The notes below the pieces were generated by a model. It did not search any database, had not been told where the DNA came from, and worked only from the letters and a program-made list of their open reading frames with translations. From Pseudidiomarina donghaiensis (GTDB lineage: Bacteria > Pseudomonadota > Gammaproteobacteria > Enterobacterales > Alteromonadaceae), in contig NZ_FPCF01000001.1 of the NCBI RefSeq assembly GCF_900116895.1, positions 682,001-746,000 on the forward strand: a stretch of 64,000 nucleotides of DNA. The letters run 5' to 3'. Positions 21,652-30,063 of the stretch are shown here, in pieces. The stretch's first letter is position 1; each line of letters begins with the position of its first letter. The position numbers and the translations under genes were made by a program.

Positions 21652-22551
21652 ATGAATCTTCGTTTCGCGGTGGCGATTATAATTGCAGTGTCACTATCGG
21701 CATGTGCGACAACACAAACAGGCAAAGATAACTCCGTTCTTAATAATTTGTTGGTGGTGACGCCACAGGCGCCAGATTCGCGCTATCAACTTGAAATTGC
21801 CAAGCTAAACGAAATACTTACCAGCCAAATGGAACTTGAGGATCAAAGTTACGCTGAGTTGTTGTATCGCCGAGGCTCGCTATACGATGCCTTGGGGTTA
21901 ACCACGCTAGCGCGCATTGATATGAACCATGCCATTGAATACAACCCACGATTAACTGGCGCTTATTATCATTTAGCCATTCAGTACACCGCCATTGGCG
22001 AATTTGCGTACGCGTATGAGCTCTATGACGCGGTGCTAGAGCTTGAGCCTGAACATGAGTATGCACGTTTAAGCCGCGGTATTAATGCTTATTACGATGG
22101 TAGCATCAAGTATGCTATTGACGACTTACACGGGCACATGCAAGTACAGCCAGGCGACCCATATAGAACGCTTTGGCTGTATTTGGCCGAAGTGGAACAC
22201 GACGCAGAAGCCGCTCGTTTAGCGCTAGCACAGCGTCGTGTTCAGCACGGTAATGAAGCATGGGGCTGGAAGTTAATCGATTTATTGCTCGGCGTGGTTT
22301 CAGAACAGACTTTTCTGACTCAGCTGGCGTTGAAAGATTTAGCCGAAGATGAAACCTTGGTGGAACGCATGTGCGAGACTTATTTTTATTTAGGTAAACA
22401 GAAGCAGCTTGAAGGTGACTTTAAAGCAGCCGCGGTTTATTTCCGTATGGCCATGAATACTAACGTTCACTTGTTTGTCGAGCATCGTTTTGCCAAGGTC
22501 GAATTAGAACGCACCGAGCAAGCGTTGGCTCGTGAGCCGGACACAAACTAA
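21652..22551 (+). CDS. nlpI: NlpI-like TPR lipoprotein
   Basis: Outer-membrane lipoprotein with tetratricopeptide repeats. In E. coli NlpI is an adaptor that brings peptidoglycan hydrolases such as MepS to the protease Prc. The signal peptide ends in the lipobox LSAC (Cys 18). Helical TPR units follow, around AELLYRRGSLYDALGLTTLA and the next 34-residue repeats, and a further pair lies near the C terminus (YFYLGKQKQLEGDFKAA). I chose ATG 21652, eight bases after AAGG; the GTG at 21646 is too close to it. Its place after rpsO-pnp matches E. coli nlpI. A secreted peptidase gene follows after 18 bases. Confidence 0.92.
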   Translation: MNLRFAVAIIIAVSLSACATTQTGKDNSVLNNLLVVTPQAPDSRYQLEIAKLNEILTSQMELEDQSYAELLYRRGSLYDALGLTTLARIDMNHAIEYNPRLTGAYYHLAIQYTAIGEFAYAYELYDAVLELEPEHEYARLSRGINAYYDGSIKYAIDDLHGHMQVQPGDPYRTLWLYLAEVEHDAEAARLALAQRRVQHGNEAWGWKLIDLLLGVVSEQTFLTQLALKDLAEDETLVERMCETYFYLGKQKQLEGDFKAAAVYFRMAMNTNVHLFVEHRFAKVELERTEQALAREPDTN

Positions 22552-22569
22552 GCGGTTGCGGTATTAGGC

Positions 22570-23445
22570 ATGTTGCGATGGCTTGTAGTAGCAAGTATTT
22601 GCCTGTTGGCAAGCTTTAGCGGGCAGGCAATGGGCGCGGGAAACTCTTCGTCGGCAGGGCTAGCGAAATACCGCTTATATACGCCGGCAATATGGCACGC
22701 AGTTAATACCTTACCGCAGCAACAATGCGGAGTGGTGCAAGTAATCCAGATATTTGTGCCAAAGCAACATCAACAGCTGTTATTGGCCGAGCTGAGCGCT
22801 TGGCACCGCCACCCACTTGCTGCGCACATGAATTGTTTCATTATTGAGACCTTTGATGTCGAGCAACTTAGTTGTGAGCACCAAGGTACGCGTGGTCGTG
22901 CAGACTGCCACCTTACCGGAAGAAAGCAGAATAAAGGTGTTCGCGAGATTATCTTTGTACCAAGTCATTACGGCATTGCTTTTAATGATACCCAGCGCGT
23001 TGTGTTGCCAGTGTCGGCGTCACTTGAGTTATTTGCGCATGAAGTTGCGCACTGGCTAGGTTTCGCGGACGAATATGCGATGCCGCAAGAGCTTGCCGAA
23101 GCGTTTTGTTCAGGTCGTTATGATCATGCAAGTTTGAACGTTGTGGTAACCGAGCAAACTATCATGTCCGAATCAGAACTCATTGCTTTATGGCGGCGTT
23201 TACCGTGGCGTCATGCTGTTGAGAGTTGGCAATATTTAGGAAGTAAACAAGCTGATGGCAGTTGGAAATTAGGGTCGACTACGGCGCACGCAGCGAGTCA
23301 CCACGTGGGACTATTTGCTGCGCAAACGTGTGAAGCAACCAGTCATTACGCATGGCGACCCGTCAATCGATTTACGCCAATGCAGTACTTTGACGTGGCG
23401 GAATGGCCGACCGTGTATCTTGAAATGTTACAGCGAGCTAATTAA
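22570..23445 (+). CDS. predicted secreted HExxH zinc metallopeptidase, family not recognised
   Basis: A 291-residue protein with an N-terminal signal peptide (hydrophobic residues 5-21, likely cleaved near AMG-AG). The central motif HEVAHWLGFADEY has the HExxH zinc ligands and catalytic Glu followed by an Asp-Glu-Tyr. This resembles the extended motif of M64-type and related zincins. Six cysteines lie in the mature part, consistent with disulfides in the periplasm or outside the cell. The rest matches no family I recognise, so the substrate is unknown. It starts 18 bases after nlpI and is probably co-transcribed with it. Its stop codon overlaps that of the convergent MAPEG gene. Confidence 0.7.
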   Translation: MLRWLVVASICLLASFSGQAMGAGNSSSAGLAKYRLYTPAIWHAVNTLPQQQCGVVQVIQIFVPKQHQQLLLAELSAWHRHPLAAHMNCFIIETFDVEQLSCEHQGTRGRADCHLTGRKQNKGVREIIFVPSHYGIAFNDTQRVVLPVSASLELFAHEVAHWLGFADEYAMPQELAEAFCSGRYDHASLNVVVTEQTIMSESELIALWRRLPWRHAVESWQYLGSKQADGSWKLGSTTAHAASHHVGLFAAQTCEATSHYAWRPVNRFTPMQYFDVAEWPTVYLEMLQRAN

Positions 23446-23855
23446 AGAGCAGCGCCGTTGCCCGAAAGGGCAATCGCAGTTTGAGCAATCATCAATACCG
23501 GACATAAGAAAGCGAACAACCAAGCTAAGCTTCTTAGTTTATCCCAGTTAACCAAGTAAAACACATGATAGGTGACACGCAAGCCAATAAAGCTTATCGC
23601 CAAAATTTGATTCAATTCGGTGACTTGATTGGTTGCAATAACCAACAAAATTGCCGCGGCGAATAAGCTAAAGGCTTCATACGCGTTATAGTGGCCGGCC
23701 ACTGCACGAGCGCCGGCACCGGTTAGACGTTGTTGCTGAGCACGAGGGTGGCGATTATCATAGCCTTTGTCGCGATTTTGAAAGTAAACCACAGGCGCTT
23801 TGGCGGCAATCGGTAATACCCCTGCAATAAGTAGACACCAAATTAGCGTGCTCAT
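23442..23855 (-). CDS. MAPEG family membrane protein
   Basis: Integral membrane protein of the MAPEG superfamily (membrane-associated proteins in eicosanoid and glutathione metabolism). It has four predicted transmembrane helices in 137 residues. The second helix region carries the conserved RAVAGHYNAYEAFSLFAAA, and RVTYHVFYLVNWDKLRSLAW follows. Bacterial members may be glutathione transferases or peroxidases, but the true activity here is unknown. ATG 23855 has GAGG eight bases upstream; upstream in-frame codons are not supported. Stop codons of this gene and the convergent peptidase overlap in TTAA. Confidence 0.85.
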   Translation of the reverse strand: MSTLIWCLLIAGVLPIAAKAPVVYFQNRDKGYDNRHPRAQQQRLTGAGARAVAGHYNAYEAFSLFAAAILLVIATNQVTELNQILAISFIGLRVTYHVFYLVNWDKLRSLAWLFAFLCPVLMIAQTAIALSGNGAAL

Positions 23856-23877
23856 GTGCTCAGCCTCGTTTGTTATG

Positions 23878-24843
23878 TTATTTAACTTCTTTACCAGCGG
23901 CTTGCATGTCAGCATGGTATGAAGAGCGAACTAACGGCCCTGAAGCAATGTGCGTGAAGCCCATTTTTTCACCTTCTTCGCGGAACATGTCAAATTCTGC
24001 AGGCGTGACATAGCGTGTCACCGGAAGGTGATGACGACTTGGCTGTAAATATTGACCAATGGTTAACATGTCCACATTGTGGGCTCGTAAGTCACGCATC
24101 ACTTCCAAAATTTCTTCGTTAGTTTCGCCTAAGCCAACCATTAAGCCGGATTTAGTGCGCACATCTGGGCGCTCTTCTTTGTAACGCTTCAAGAGGTCAA
24201 GCGACCATTGATAGTTTGCGCCAGGGCGAGCCGCTTTGTACATACGCGGCACGGTTTCAAGGTTATGGTTGAATACATCAGGTGCTTCATCCGACAAAAT
24301 GTCAAGAGCGACTTCCATGCGACCACGGAAATCAGGGACCAAGACTTCAACTTGAATGCCTGGGCTTTGTGCACGAATTTCACGAATACAATCGGCAAAG
24401 TGCTGAGCACCACCGTCACGTAAGTCATCGCGGTCAACCGAAGTCACAACCACGTATTTTACTTTCATGTCGCGAATAGTCGCACCAAGTTTAACGGCTT
24501 CTTCTGGATCAACGGGTAGAGGACGGCCATGCGCCACGTCACAGAACGGACAACGACGGGTACAAATAGCACCCAAAATCATAAAGGTAGCCGTACCATG
24601 GTTAAAGCATTCAGCCAAGTTGGGGCACGACGCTTCTTCACACACCGAATGCAGCCCGTGCTTGCGCATAGCTTGCTTAATTTCGTCAATACGTTGCGTT
24701 GATGCCGGTAACTTAACTTTCAGCCATTCTGGCTTACGCAGCATCTGGTCACGTTCAGTTGGGACAATCTTGACTGGAATTAACGCCATTTTGTCGGCGT
24801 CGCGTAGTTTAACTCCAGGTTCAACTCTAACTGGCTTGGACAT
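23878..24843 (-). CDS. lipA: lipoyl synthase
   Basis: Radical SAM enzyme that inserts two sulfurs into protein-bound octanoyl groups to form lipoate on pyruvate and 2-oxoglutarate dehydrogenases and the glycine cleavage H protein. The SAM cluster is CTRRCPFC. The auxiliary cluster that donates sulfur is [12 protein letters not shown], and its fourth ligand Ser is in the C-terminal RSSYHAD. The 321 residues are normal. Its start lies 17 bases inside the end of lipB. The gene ends the ybeD-lipB-lipA operon. Confidence 0.97.
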   Translation of the reverse strand: MSKPVRVEPGVKLRDADKMALIPVKIVPTERDQMLRKPEWLKVKLPASTQRIDEIKQAMRKHGLHSVCEEASCPNLAECFNHGTATFMILGAICTRRCPFCDVAHGRPLPVDPEEAVKLGATIRDMKVKYVVVTSVDRDDLRDGGAQHFADCIREIRAQSPGIQVEVLVPDFRGRMEVALDILSDEAPDVFNHNLETVPRMYKAARPGANYQWSLDLLKRYKEERPDVRTKSGLMVGLGETNEEILEVMRDLRAHNVDMLTIGQYLQPSRHHLPVTRYVTPAEFDMFREEGEKMGFTHIASGPLVRSSYHADMQAAGKEVK

Positions 24844-25492
24844 AATCTTTTGCGAATCCTGTTTCTTCGGTCGTGTGTTCGTAACCCAATAGCTTAGCGA
24901 AGATTTGAGTTACCTGCTGTGCCGCTTCGTTGACGCTAGGCGGACCATTAAGATCTTTGCATTGCACCATTTGCATGCCGGCATAACCGCATGGATTTAT
25001 GCGCAGAAATGGCGACAGATCCATATCGACATTCAAGGCTAAACCGTGAAATGAACAGCCTTTTCGAATACGTAAACCAAGCGAACAAAGTTTACTTCCG
25101 TTGACATACACACCTGGTGCATCAGGACGAGCTGCAGCTTCAACGCCATAGTCTGCCATCATGGCAACGATCGTATCTTCAATGGCATTCACTAGTTGAC
25201 GTACGCCCATTTTCTTACGGCGAATATCGAGCAAGAAGTATACCACGAGTTGGCCTGGGCCGTGGTAGGTGACTTGCCCACCGCGATCAACTTTTACGAT
25301 TGGAATATCGCCTGGCGCAAGAATATGTTCTTCTTTGCCAGCTTGGCCTTGAGTAAACACAGGGTCATGCTCGAGCACCCACAGCTCGTCGGTGGTGTGT
25401 TCATCACGATTATCGGTAAAGTTTTGCATGGCCGTCCACACCGGTTCATACGGTTGACGGCCAAGATGCCGAATGATCAACTTAGAGGACAT
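24827..25492 (-). CDS. lipB: octanoyl-[ACP]:protein octanoyltransferase
   Basis: Moves octanoyl groups from acyl carrier protein to lipoyl domains, the first step of lipoate synthesis. The motif [16 protein letters not shown] and the catalytic Cys in [12 protein letters not shown] are present, with the partner Lys in the [15 protein letters not shown] region. ATG 25492 gives [19 protein letters not shown], aligned with E. coli LipB; an in-frame start at 25537 is inside ybeD and unlikely. The start overlaps the ybeD stop by 11 bases, which indicates coupled translation. Confidence 0.96.
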   Translation of the reverse strand: MSSKLIIRHLGRQPYEPVWTAMQNFTDNRDEHTTDELWVLEHDPVFTQGQAGKEEHILAPGDIPIVKVDRGGQVTYHGPGQLVVYFLLDIRRKKMGVRQLVNAIEDTIVAMMADYGVEAAARPDAPGVYVNGSKLCSLGLRIRKGCSFHGLALNVDMDLSPFLRINPCGYAGMQMVQCKDLNGPPSVNEAAQQVTQIFAKLLGYEHTTEETGFAKDYVQAS

Positions 25493-25748
25493 AGCGAACT
25501 TCTTCGATGTCGGATAATGCCCGATACAAAGTTTCAATATGCGCTTGGCTGGTCACCTGAATTTGAATAGATACCGAGTGGTAATTGCCTTTACTACTTG
25601 GTTTCACGGTTGGTGAATAATCGCCAGGAGCGTGTTGCTGTGCAACAGCAACGACTGAGTCTGGCAATTCTGGTGTCGCTACACCCATAACTTTAAAGGT
25701 AAAGTGGCATGGGAACTCGACCAGTTCATCAAAGCGTGTTTTTTGCAT
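25482..25748 (-). CDS. ybeD: YbeD, DUF493 family protein
   Basis: Small 88-residue alpha/beta protein of the DUF493 family with an ACT-like fold. The conserved core is [13 protein letters not shown], then [20 protein letters not shown], then YHSVSIQI. Function is not established; it is almost always linked to lipB-lipA. ATG 25748 has AGGAG eight bases upstream; the longer frame from 25811 has no support. It overlaps lipB. Confidence 0.95.
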   Translation of the reverse strand: MQKTRFDELVEFPCHFTFKVMGVATPELPDSVVAVAQQHAPGDYSPTVKPSSKGNYHSVSIQIQVTSQAHIETLYRALSDIEEVRYVL

Positions 25749-25788
25749 GCTTTTACTCCTGAAAAAGGTCTCTAACGAGGCGCCTAAA

Positions 25789-25819
25789 GGGTTCTCATGA
25801 CAGTGTTGCATAAGAGCCC
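25789..25819 (-). promoter_or_regulatory. leader hairpin of the ybeD-lipB-lipA operon
   Basis: Arms 25789-25799 (GGGTTCTCATG) and 25809-25819 (CATAAGAGCCC) pair over 11 positions with one mismatch and one G-U around a nine-base loop. It falls in the untranslated leader, about 40 bases before the ybeD start. No T tract follows, so it is not a terminator. Confidence 0.4.
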
Positions 25820-25836
25820 GTGATCGAATGCCGACG

Positions 25837-25845
25837 ATTATATCA
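25837..25845 (-). promoter_or_regulatory. extended -10 promoter of ybeD-lipB-lipA
   Basis: On the minus strand this reads TGATATAAT, a perfect -10 hexamer with the extended TGn element. No good -35 box lies 16-18 bases upstream, which is tolerated by extended -10 promoters. The start site would be near 25830. Confidence 0.6.
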
Positions 25846-25856
25846 CAACTGTTATG

Positions 25857-27023
25857 TTAGGACTCGCTACTAAATTTTTGTTTTGCCCAGTCCATAAAGC
25901 GTTTGAAAACGCCGCCTTGTTCAACACTATTTAATGTGACTAATGGATAGCTGGCGATATCTTTACCGTCAAGTTGCAGGTATACCGTACCAACTTGAGT
26001 ACCCTTAGCGATTGGGGCTTCTAGAGTTTGGCTAAGTTCAAAATTCGCTTTTAAATTGCTACGCTGACCTTTTGGCAAGGTAATTACCACAGGTTCAGTC
26101 ACGCCCAAGGCAACCGTGTCTTGTTCGCCACCCCAAATGCGATGATCAACGAAGCTTTCACCGGCTTGATACGCAGTAACGGTTTCATAATAACGGAAGC
26201 CATAATTTAATAACTTCTTACTTTCAACTTTGCGCGCTTGCTCGCTTGATGTGCCCATAACAACAGCAATCAAACGGGTATCGCCTTCGGTAGCCGATGA
26301 AACCAGGCTGTAGCCGGCTTCTTCTGTATGGCCAGTTTTAATGCCGTCAACATTCATGCTGCGATCCCACAGCAATGAGTTACGGTTGTACTGTTTGATG
26401 TTATTAAACGTAAAAGATTTTTCTGCATACAGCGCATATTCTTCAGGAACATCACGAATTAACGCTCGGGCCAATGTCGCCATGTCGCGCGGCGAACTAT
26501 ATTGGTCAGGATCTGAAAGACCATGACTGTTGGCAAAACTAGAATTAGTCATACCTAGCTCAGCAGCATAGGTATTCATTAGGTCTGCAAAAGCGCCTTC
26601 GCTACCAGCAATATGCTCAGCCATGGCAACACAGGCATCATTGCCTGAAGACACCACAATACCCATGTTTAAGTCAGCGACGGAAACTTCTTTGCCGACT
26701 TCAATAAACATTTTAGACGACTCAGGAAAGTTTTTTGCCCAAGCGTTTTCACTTATCGTCACCATGTCGCTATTGCTAATGCGACCGGCTTGCATTTCAC
26801 GGCCGATAATATAACTGGTCATCATTTTGGTCAGACTAGCAGGCGCTAACGCTTCGTCTTCATTGCCGGCGGTAATAACGTGGCCGGTTTTGTAGTCGAT
26901 TAAAATATAACCCTTGGCGTTAATGGTTGGTGCTGGTGGAACAATATTTGCCTGAGCAACTGCGGTTAAAGCGGCAGCAGTAAAGGCAATAGTGCGAACA
27001 AAAAGACTCAGTACACGACGCAT
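25857..27023 (-). CDS. dacA: D-alanyl-D-alanine carboxypeptidase, PBP5/6 type
   Basis: Trims the terminal D-Ala from peptidoglycan stem peptides at the periplasmic face. After a signal peptide ending near AQA, the S11 peptidase motifs appear in order: SxxK as ASLTKMM (Ser about residue 63), SxN as SSGNDA, and KTG as GIKTGHTEEAGYS. The C-terminal PBP5_C domain and an amphipathic anchor helix (FKRFMDWAKQKF) complete 388 residues. I chose ATG 27023, which begins the signal peptide; the frame extends to 27092 without support. It lies downstream of rlpA. Confidence 0.95.
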   Translation of the reverse strand: MRRVLSLFVRTIAFTAAALTAVAQANIVPPAPTINAKGYILIDYKTGHVITAGNEDEALAPASLTKMMTSYIIGREMQAGRISNSDMVTISENAWAKNFPESSKMFIEVGKEVSVADLNMGIVVSSGNDACVAMAEHIAGSEGAFADLMNTYAAELGMTNSSFANSHGLSDPDQYSSPRDMATLARALIRDVPEEYALYAEKSFTFNNIKQYNRNSLLWDRSMNVDGIKTGHTEEAGYSLVSSATEGDTRLIAVVMGTSSEQARKVESKKLLNYGFRYYETVTAYQAGESFVDHRIWGGEQDTVALGVTEPVVITLPKGQRSNLKANFELSQTLEAPIAKGTQVGTVYLQLDGKDIASYPLVTLNSVEQGGVFKRFMDWAKQKFSSES

Positions 27024-27115
27024 GATACTTATTCTCTGGTTTGTATGTTTTAAGATACTGGTTTCAAGATAAAAGGATGCTGAATATAGCATGAATGGCA
27101 GTCAATTAGCACTGC

Positions 27116-27916
27116 CTAGGGCACCGCGACCCGAAATGCGTCGGGATAACCTTGTGTGCGTAGCTGTTCCAACAACGAATTGGTTTGTGGTTCAGCAAAC
27201 GGGCCCAAAACTAACTTGTATAGACCATCGTTTGGCTGAGTAGTTGCAGGAACTTGGTATAAATTCTGTAACTTTTCGGCTTCAGCTTTTAACCGTTCAG
27301 GGTCACTGCCAGCGTGCACTTGAATATAATATTGCTGAGTGGTGGAATCGGTTAAGGGAGGCGTGGTTGCTAACGCCCCGTTGGCTTCACTGGGCTGCAA
27401 TGCTTCAATACGAACCTTAGCGGTACCAGACTTCAACATATCAAGCTTGTAAGCCGCAACGTAAGATAAATCGATAATGCGATTACCATGGAACGGACCA
27501 CGGTCGTTAACACGCACCACGACACTCTTATTATTACTGAGGTTTGTCACCCGCACGTAAGTAGGAAGCGGCAGCGTTTTATGCGCCGCGCTCATGGCAT
27601 ACATGTCGTAAGTTTCGCCGTTTGAGGTTAAATGGCCGTGAAACTTTTCGCCATACCACGAGGCCACCCCTTCTTGGGAAAACTCATTGACGTCATCCAA
27701 AATGTGCCAGGTTTTACCAAATAATGAATAGGTGCGATTACCTTGCCGACTCGGAGGTTCGAACGATGGGGTCGGCTCCACTAGTTCTTCCGGGCTAGGT
27801 AAGCGACTTGGAATCGAGTCGTGCTTTTGGCTGTAGCGTGAAGGTGGTGCACTCGAGCATGCAGCGAGTAACAACACAACACTGCAAAAAGATATAAAGC
27901 GTGACGCGTTCATCAT
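27116..27916 (-). CDS. rlpA: septal-ring lipoprotein RlpA with SPOR domain
   Basis: Outer-membrane lipoprotein that in Pseudomonas acts as a lytic transglycosylase on glycan lacking stem peptides. The signal peptide ends in the lipobox LAAC. The double-psi beta-barrel domain (about residues 80-175) starts GVASWYGEKFHGHLTSNGE and includes the catalytic-type VRVNDRGPFHGNRIIDLS. The C-terminal SPOR domain (about 190-265), which binds denuded glycan, begins QQYYIQVHAGSD. The start overlaps the mltB stop by four bases (ATGA). Confidence 0.95.
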   Translation of the reverse strand: MMNASRFISFCSVVLLLAACSSAPPSRYSQKHDSIPSRLPSPEELVEPTPSFEPPSRQGNRTYSLFGKTWHILDDVNEFSQEGVASWYGEKFHGHLTSNGETYDMYAMSAAHKTLPLPTYVRVTNLSNNKSVVVRVNDRGPFHGNRIIDLSYVAAYKLDMLKSGTAKVRIEALQPSEANGALATTPPLTDSTTQQYYIQVHAGSDPERLKAEAEKLQNLYQVPATTQPNDGLYKLVLGPFAEPQTNSLLEQLRTQGYPDAFRVAVP

Positions 27917-28926
27917 TGTTGAGACTGTTTTGCTTGTTGTAATTGCTGGCTAAACTGGTACACAGCCATGGCGTACAAAGGGCTGTGGTTATAGCGCGTA
28001 ATAACATAGAAGTTGGTTAAACCAAGCCAATACTCGTGGCCTTGCTCCAACTCAAAACTGAATACCTTGGCTTGATAATCTGAAGCGAGCTCGGTAGGCA
28101 GCTTTAAACCCATTTGTTGCAACTCGGCAATGCTTTGGTCCGGCTTGAGGCCTTTGCTGACAAATTTTTCAAAAGAGTCTTCTGTTCCCAGCTGTACGGC
28201 TACAGGCTGATTATTTTTCCAGCCATGCTTAGCAAAATAGTTAGCAACGCTGCCAATGGCATCGACAGGATTATTGAGTAGGTCGCGCACGTTGTCACCA
28301 TCAAAGTCGACAGCGTAATGCCGATACGACGATGAAATAAATTGACCAAAGCCCATTGCGCCTGCGTAAGAGCCTTTTAGCTCAGTTGCAGGTAATTTTT
28401 CTTCTCGAGTTAAGAGTAAATATTGTTCCAGTTCTGAACGGAAAAATTTCGCCCGTGGCGGATAATGAAAACCCAAGGTATATAACGCATCGAGAACTTG
28501 GTAGTTACCCAAATAACCACCATAAAATGTTTCGACACCAATAATCGCCACAATAATTTCAGCGGGCACGCCATAGTGTTGTTCAGCACGGGTTAAGGTG
28601 TCTTGGTGTTCCTGCCAAAACTTCAAGCCAGCGGCTAGGCGCTTTTCGGTTAGAAAAATAGGGTAGTATTGAAACCATGGCTTGGCTTCCCATGGGCGAG
28701 CAATAGCTTCGAGAATGGCTTCGTTGCGCTGGGCTTGGCCTAAGAGTTCTTCAACCTGATCACGCTCAAAGTTGTGTTTGGTGACCATTTGTTGCACAAA
28801 CTGTTCGCGCTGTTGTTGGTAGTCACTCGTGTTACTCGTCGCGGTCGCCTTGGCGGTATTCGCAAAGGTGCTTGATAACGCGACAGTTGCTAGCAACAAA
28901 CTACGAACCATGAATCGACTCGCCAT
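27913..28926 (-). CDS. mltB: membrane-bound lytic murein transglycosylase B
   Basis: Cleaves the glycan strand to form 1,6-anhydromuramic ends. The family GH103 catalytic Glu is in IIVAIIGVETFYGGYLGNY; SYAGAMGFGQFISSSYRHYA and the EF-hand-like VDFDGDNVRDLL loop follow. It has a signal peptide but no lipobox (no Cys near AKATA), so it is probably soluble and periplasmic rather than a lipoprotein as in E. coli. I chose ATG 28926 with AGGAG five bases upstream; the GTG at 28932 overlaps that site. 337 residues. Confidence 0.94.
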   Translation of the reverse strand: MASRFMVRSLLLATVALSSTFANTAKATATSNTSDYQQQREQFVQQMVTKHNFERDQVEELLGQAQRNEAILEAIARPWEAKPWFQYYPIFLTEKRLAAGLKFWQEHQDTLTRAEQHYGVPAEIIVAIIGVETFYGGYLGNYQVLDALYTLGFHYPPRAKFFRSELEQYLLLTREEKLPATELKGSYAGAMGFGQFISSSYRHYAVDFDGDNVRDLLNNPVDAIGSVANYFAKHGWKNNQPVAVQLGTEDSFEKFVSKGLKPDQSIAELQQMGLKLPTELASDYQAKVFSFELEQGHEYWLGLTNFYVITRYNHSPLYAMAVYQFSQQLQQAKQSQQ

Positions 28927-28953
28927 AAACACTCCTAAGCGCTTGCTATTGTT

Positions 28954-30063
28954 TTAATCGTGCATCACCAATCGTTTATTGGTTGCAATTGCCATCAGTA
29001 AACCAAATCCAGCTAACAATGTCACCATTGATGTGCCACCGTAACTTATCAGCGGCAAGGGTACACCAACCACTGGCAATAAGCCCGAAACCATGCCGAT
29101 ATTTACTAAAACATAAACAAAAAAAGTTAATGTAAGACTTCCGGCAAGCAGTTTTTGATAAATCTTCTGTGCCCGCATGGCAATAATTAATCCGCGAAAA
29201 ATAATAAAACCATAAACAGCAAAGAGCCCAATAACGCCAACTAAGCCAAACTCTTCACTAAATACAGAAAATATAAAGTCGGTGTGTCGTTCTGGTAAAA
29301 ATTCAAGTTGTGACTGGGTACCTTGCAACCATCCTTTACCTTCAACACCGCCTGAACCAATAGCAATTTTAGACTGAATAATTTGGTAACCGGCACCCAG
29401 TGGGTCGCTTTCTGGATTCAAAAACGTAAGAACTCGCTGACGTTGATAATCACGCATTAAAAACATCCACAAAATAGGAATGAATGCACCAATGCTGATG
29501 GCAAAAAAACTGATTAAACGCCAGCTTATACCAGCCAAAAACAGCACAAAAATTCCTGAGCTAGCAATCAAAATAGAGGTGCCCAGGTCGGGTTGTTTGG
29601 CAATCATGAGGGTTGGAATCATGAGCAGAATAAAAGCCGCTGCGAGTCGGCGCTTGGTCGGGGGCAAACCTTGTTCGGCAATAAACCAAGCAACCGTCAT
29701 GGGTACTGCAAGTTTCATGATCTCTGAGGGCTGAATGGTTGCAACGCCAATATTTAACCACCGCTGTGCGCCTTTGCTTGACTCGCCAAATAATAGTACG
29801 CCCATAAGCAGCACCACACCTACGGCAAACATAGGCAATGAAAACCGTTCTACAGTGGATAACGGAATTTGGGCAATAACGAGCATTCCCAAAAAGGCGA
29901 TGCCAATGCGAATAACTTGGCGTTGGGTCATGCCCCAGTCTTGGCCACTCGCGGAGTACACGGTGAACGCGCTGATAACTCCCAGCACTAACAGGGCGAC
30001 AAATAGTTGCCCGTCAATATGCAGACGCTGCAACCAACGATTGTTCTGCTCAGCGCTGTGCAT
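28954..30063 (-). CDS. rodA: peptidoglycan glycosyltransferase RodA (SEDS family)
   Basis: Polymerises glycan strands for lateral wall growth with its partner PBP2. About ten transmembrane helices fill 369 residues. The SEDS signatures NPESDPLGAGYQIIQSKIAI and ERHTDFIFSVFSEEFG are clear, and the C-terminal VPLPLISYGGTSMV is intact. The upstream TTG at 30081 is an alternative, but ATG 30063 has AGGA at a good distance. Its start overlaps the mrdA end by 14 bases, which ties production of the two partners. Confidence 0.95.
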   Translation of the reverse strand: MHSAEQNNRWLQRLHIDGQLFVALLVLGVISAFTVYSASGQDWGMTQRQVIRIGIAFLGMLVIAQIPLSTVERFSLPMFAVGVVLLMGVLLFGESSKGAQRWLNIGVATIQPSEIMKLAVPMTVAWFIAEQGLPPTKRRLAAAFILLMIPTLMIAKQPDLGTSILIASSGIFVLFLAGISWRLISFFAISIGAFIPILWMFLMRDYQRQRVLTFLNPESDPLGAGYQIIQSKIAIGSGGVEGKGWLQGTQSQLEFLPERHTDFIFSVFSEEFGLVGVIGLFAVYGFIIFRGLIIAMRAQKIYQKLLAGSLTLTFFVYVLVNIGMVSGLLPVVGVPLPLISYGGTSMVTLLAGFGLLMAIATNKRLVMHD

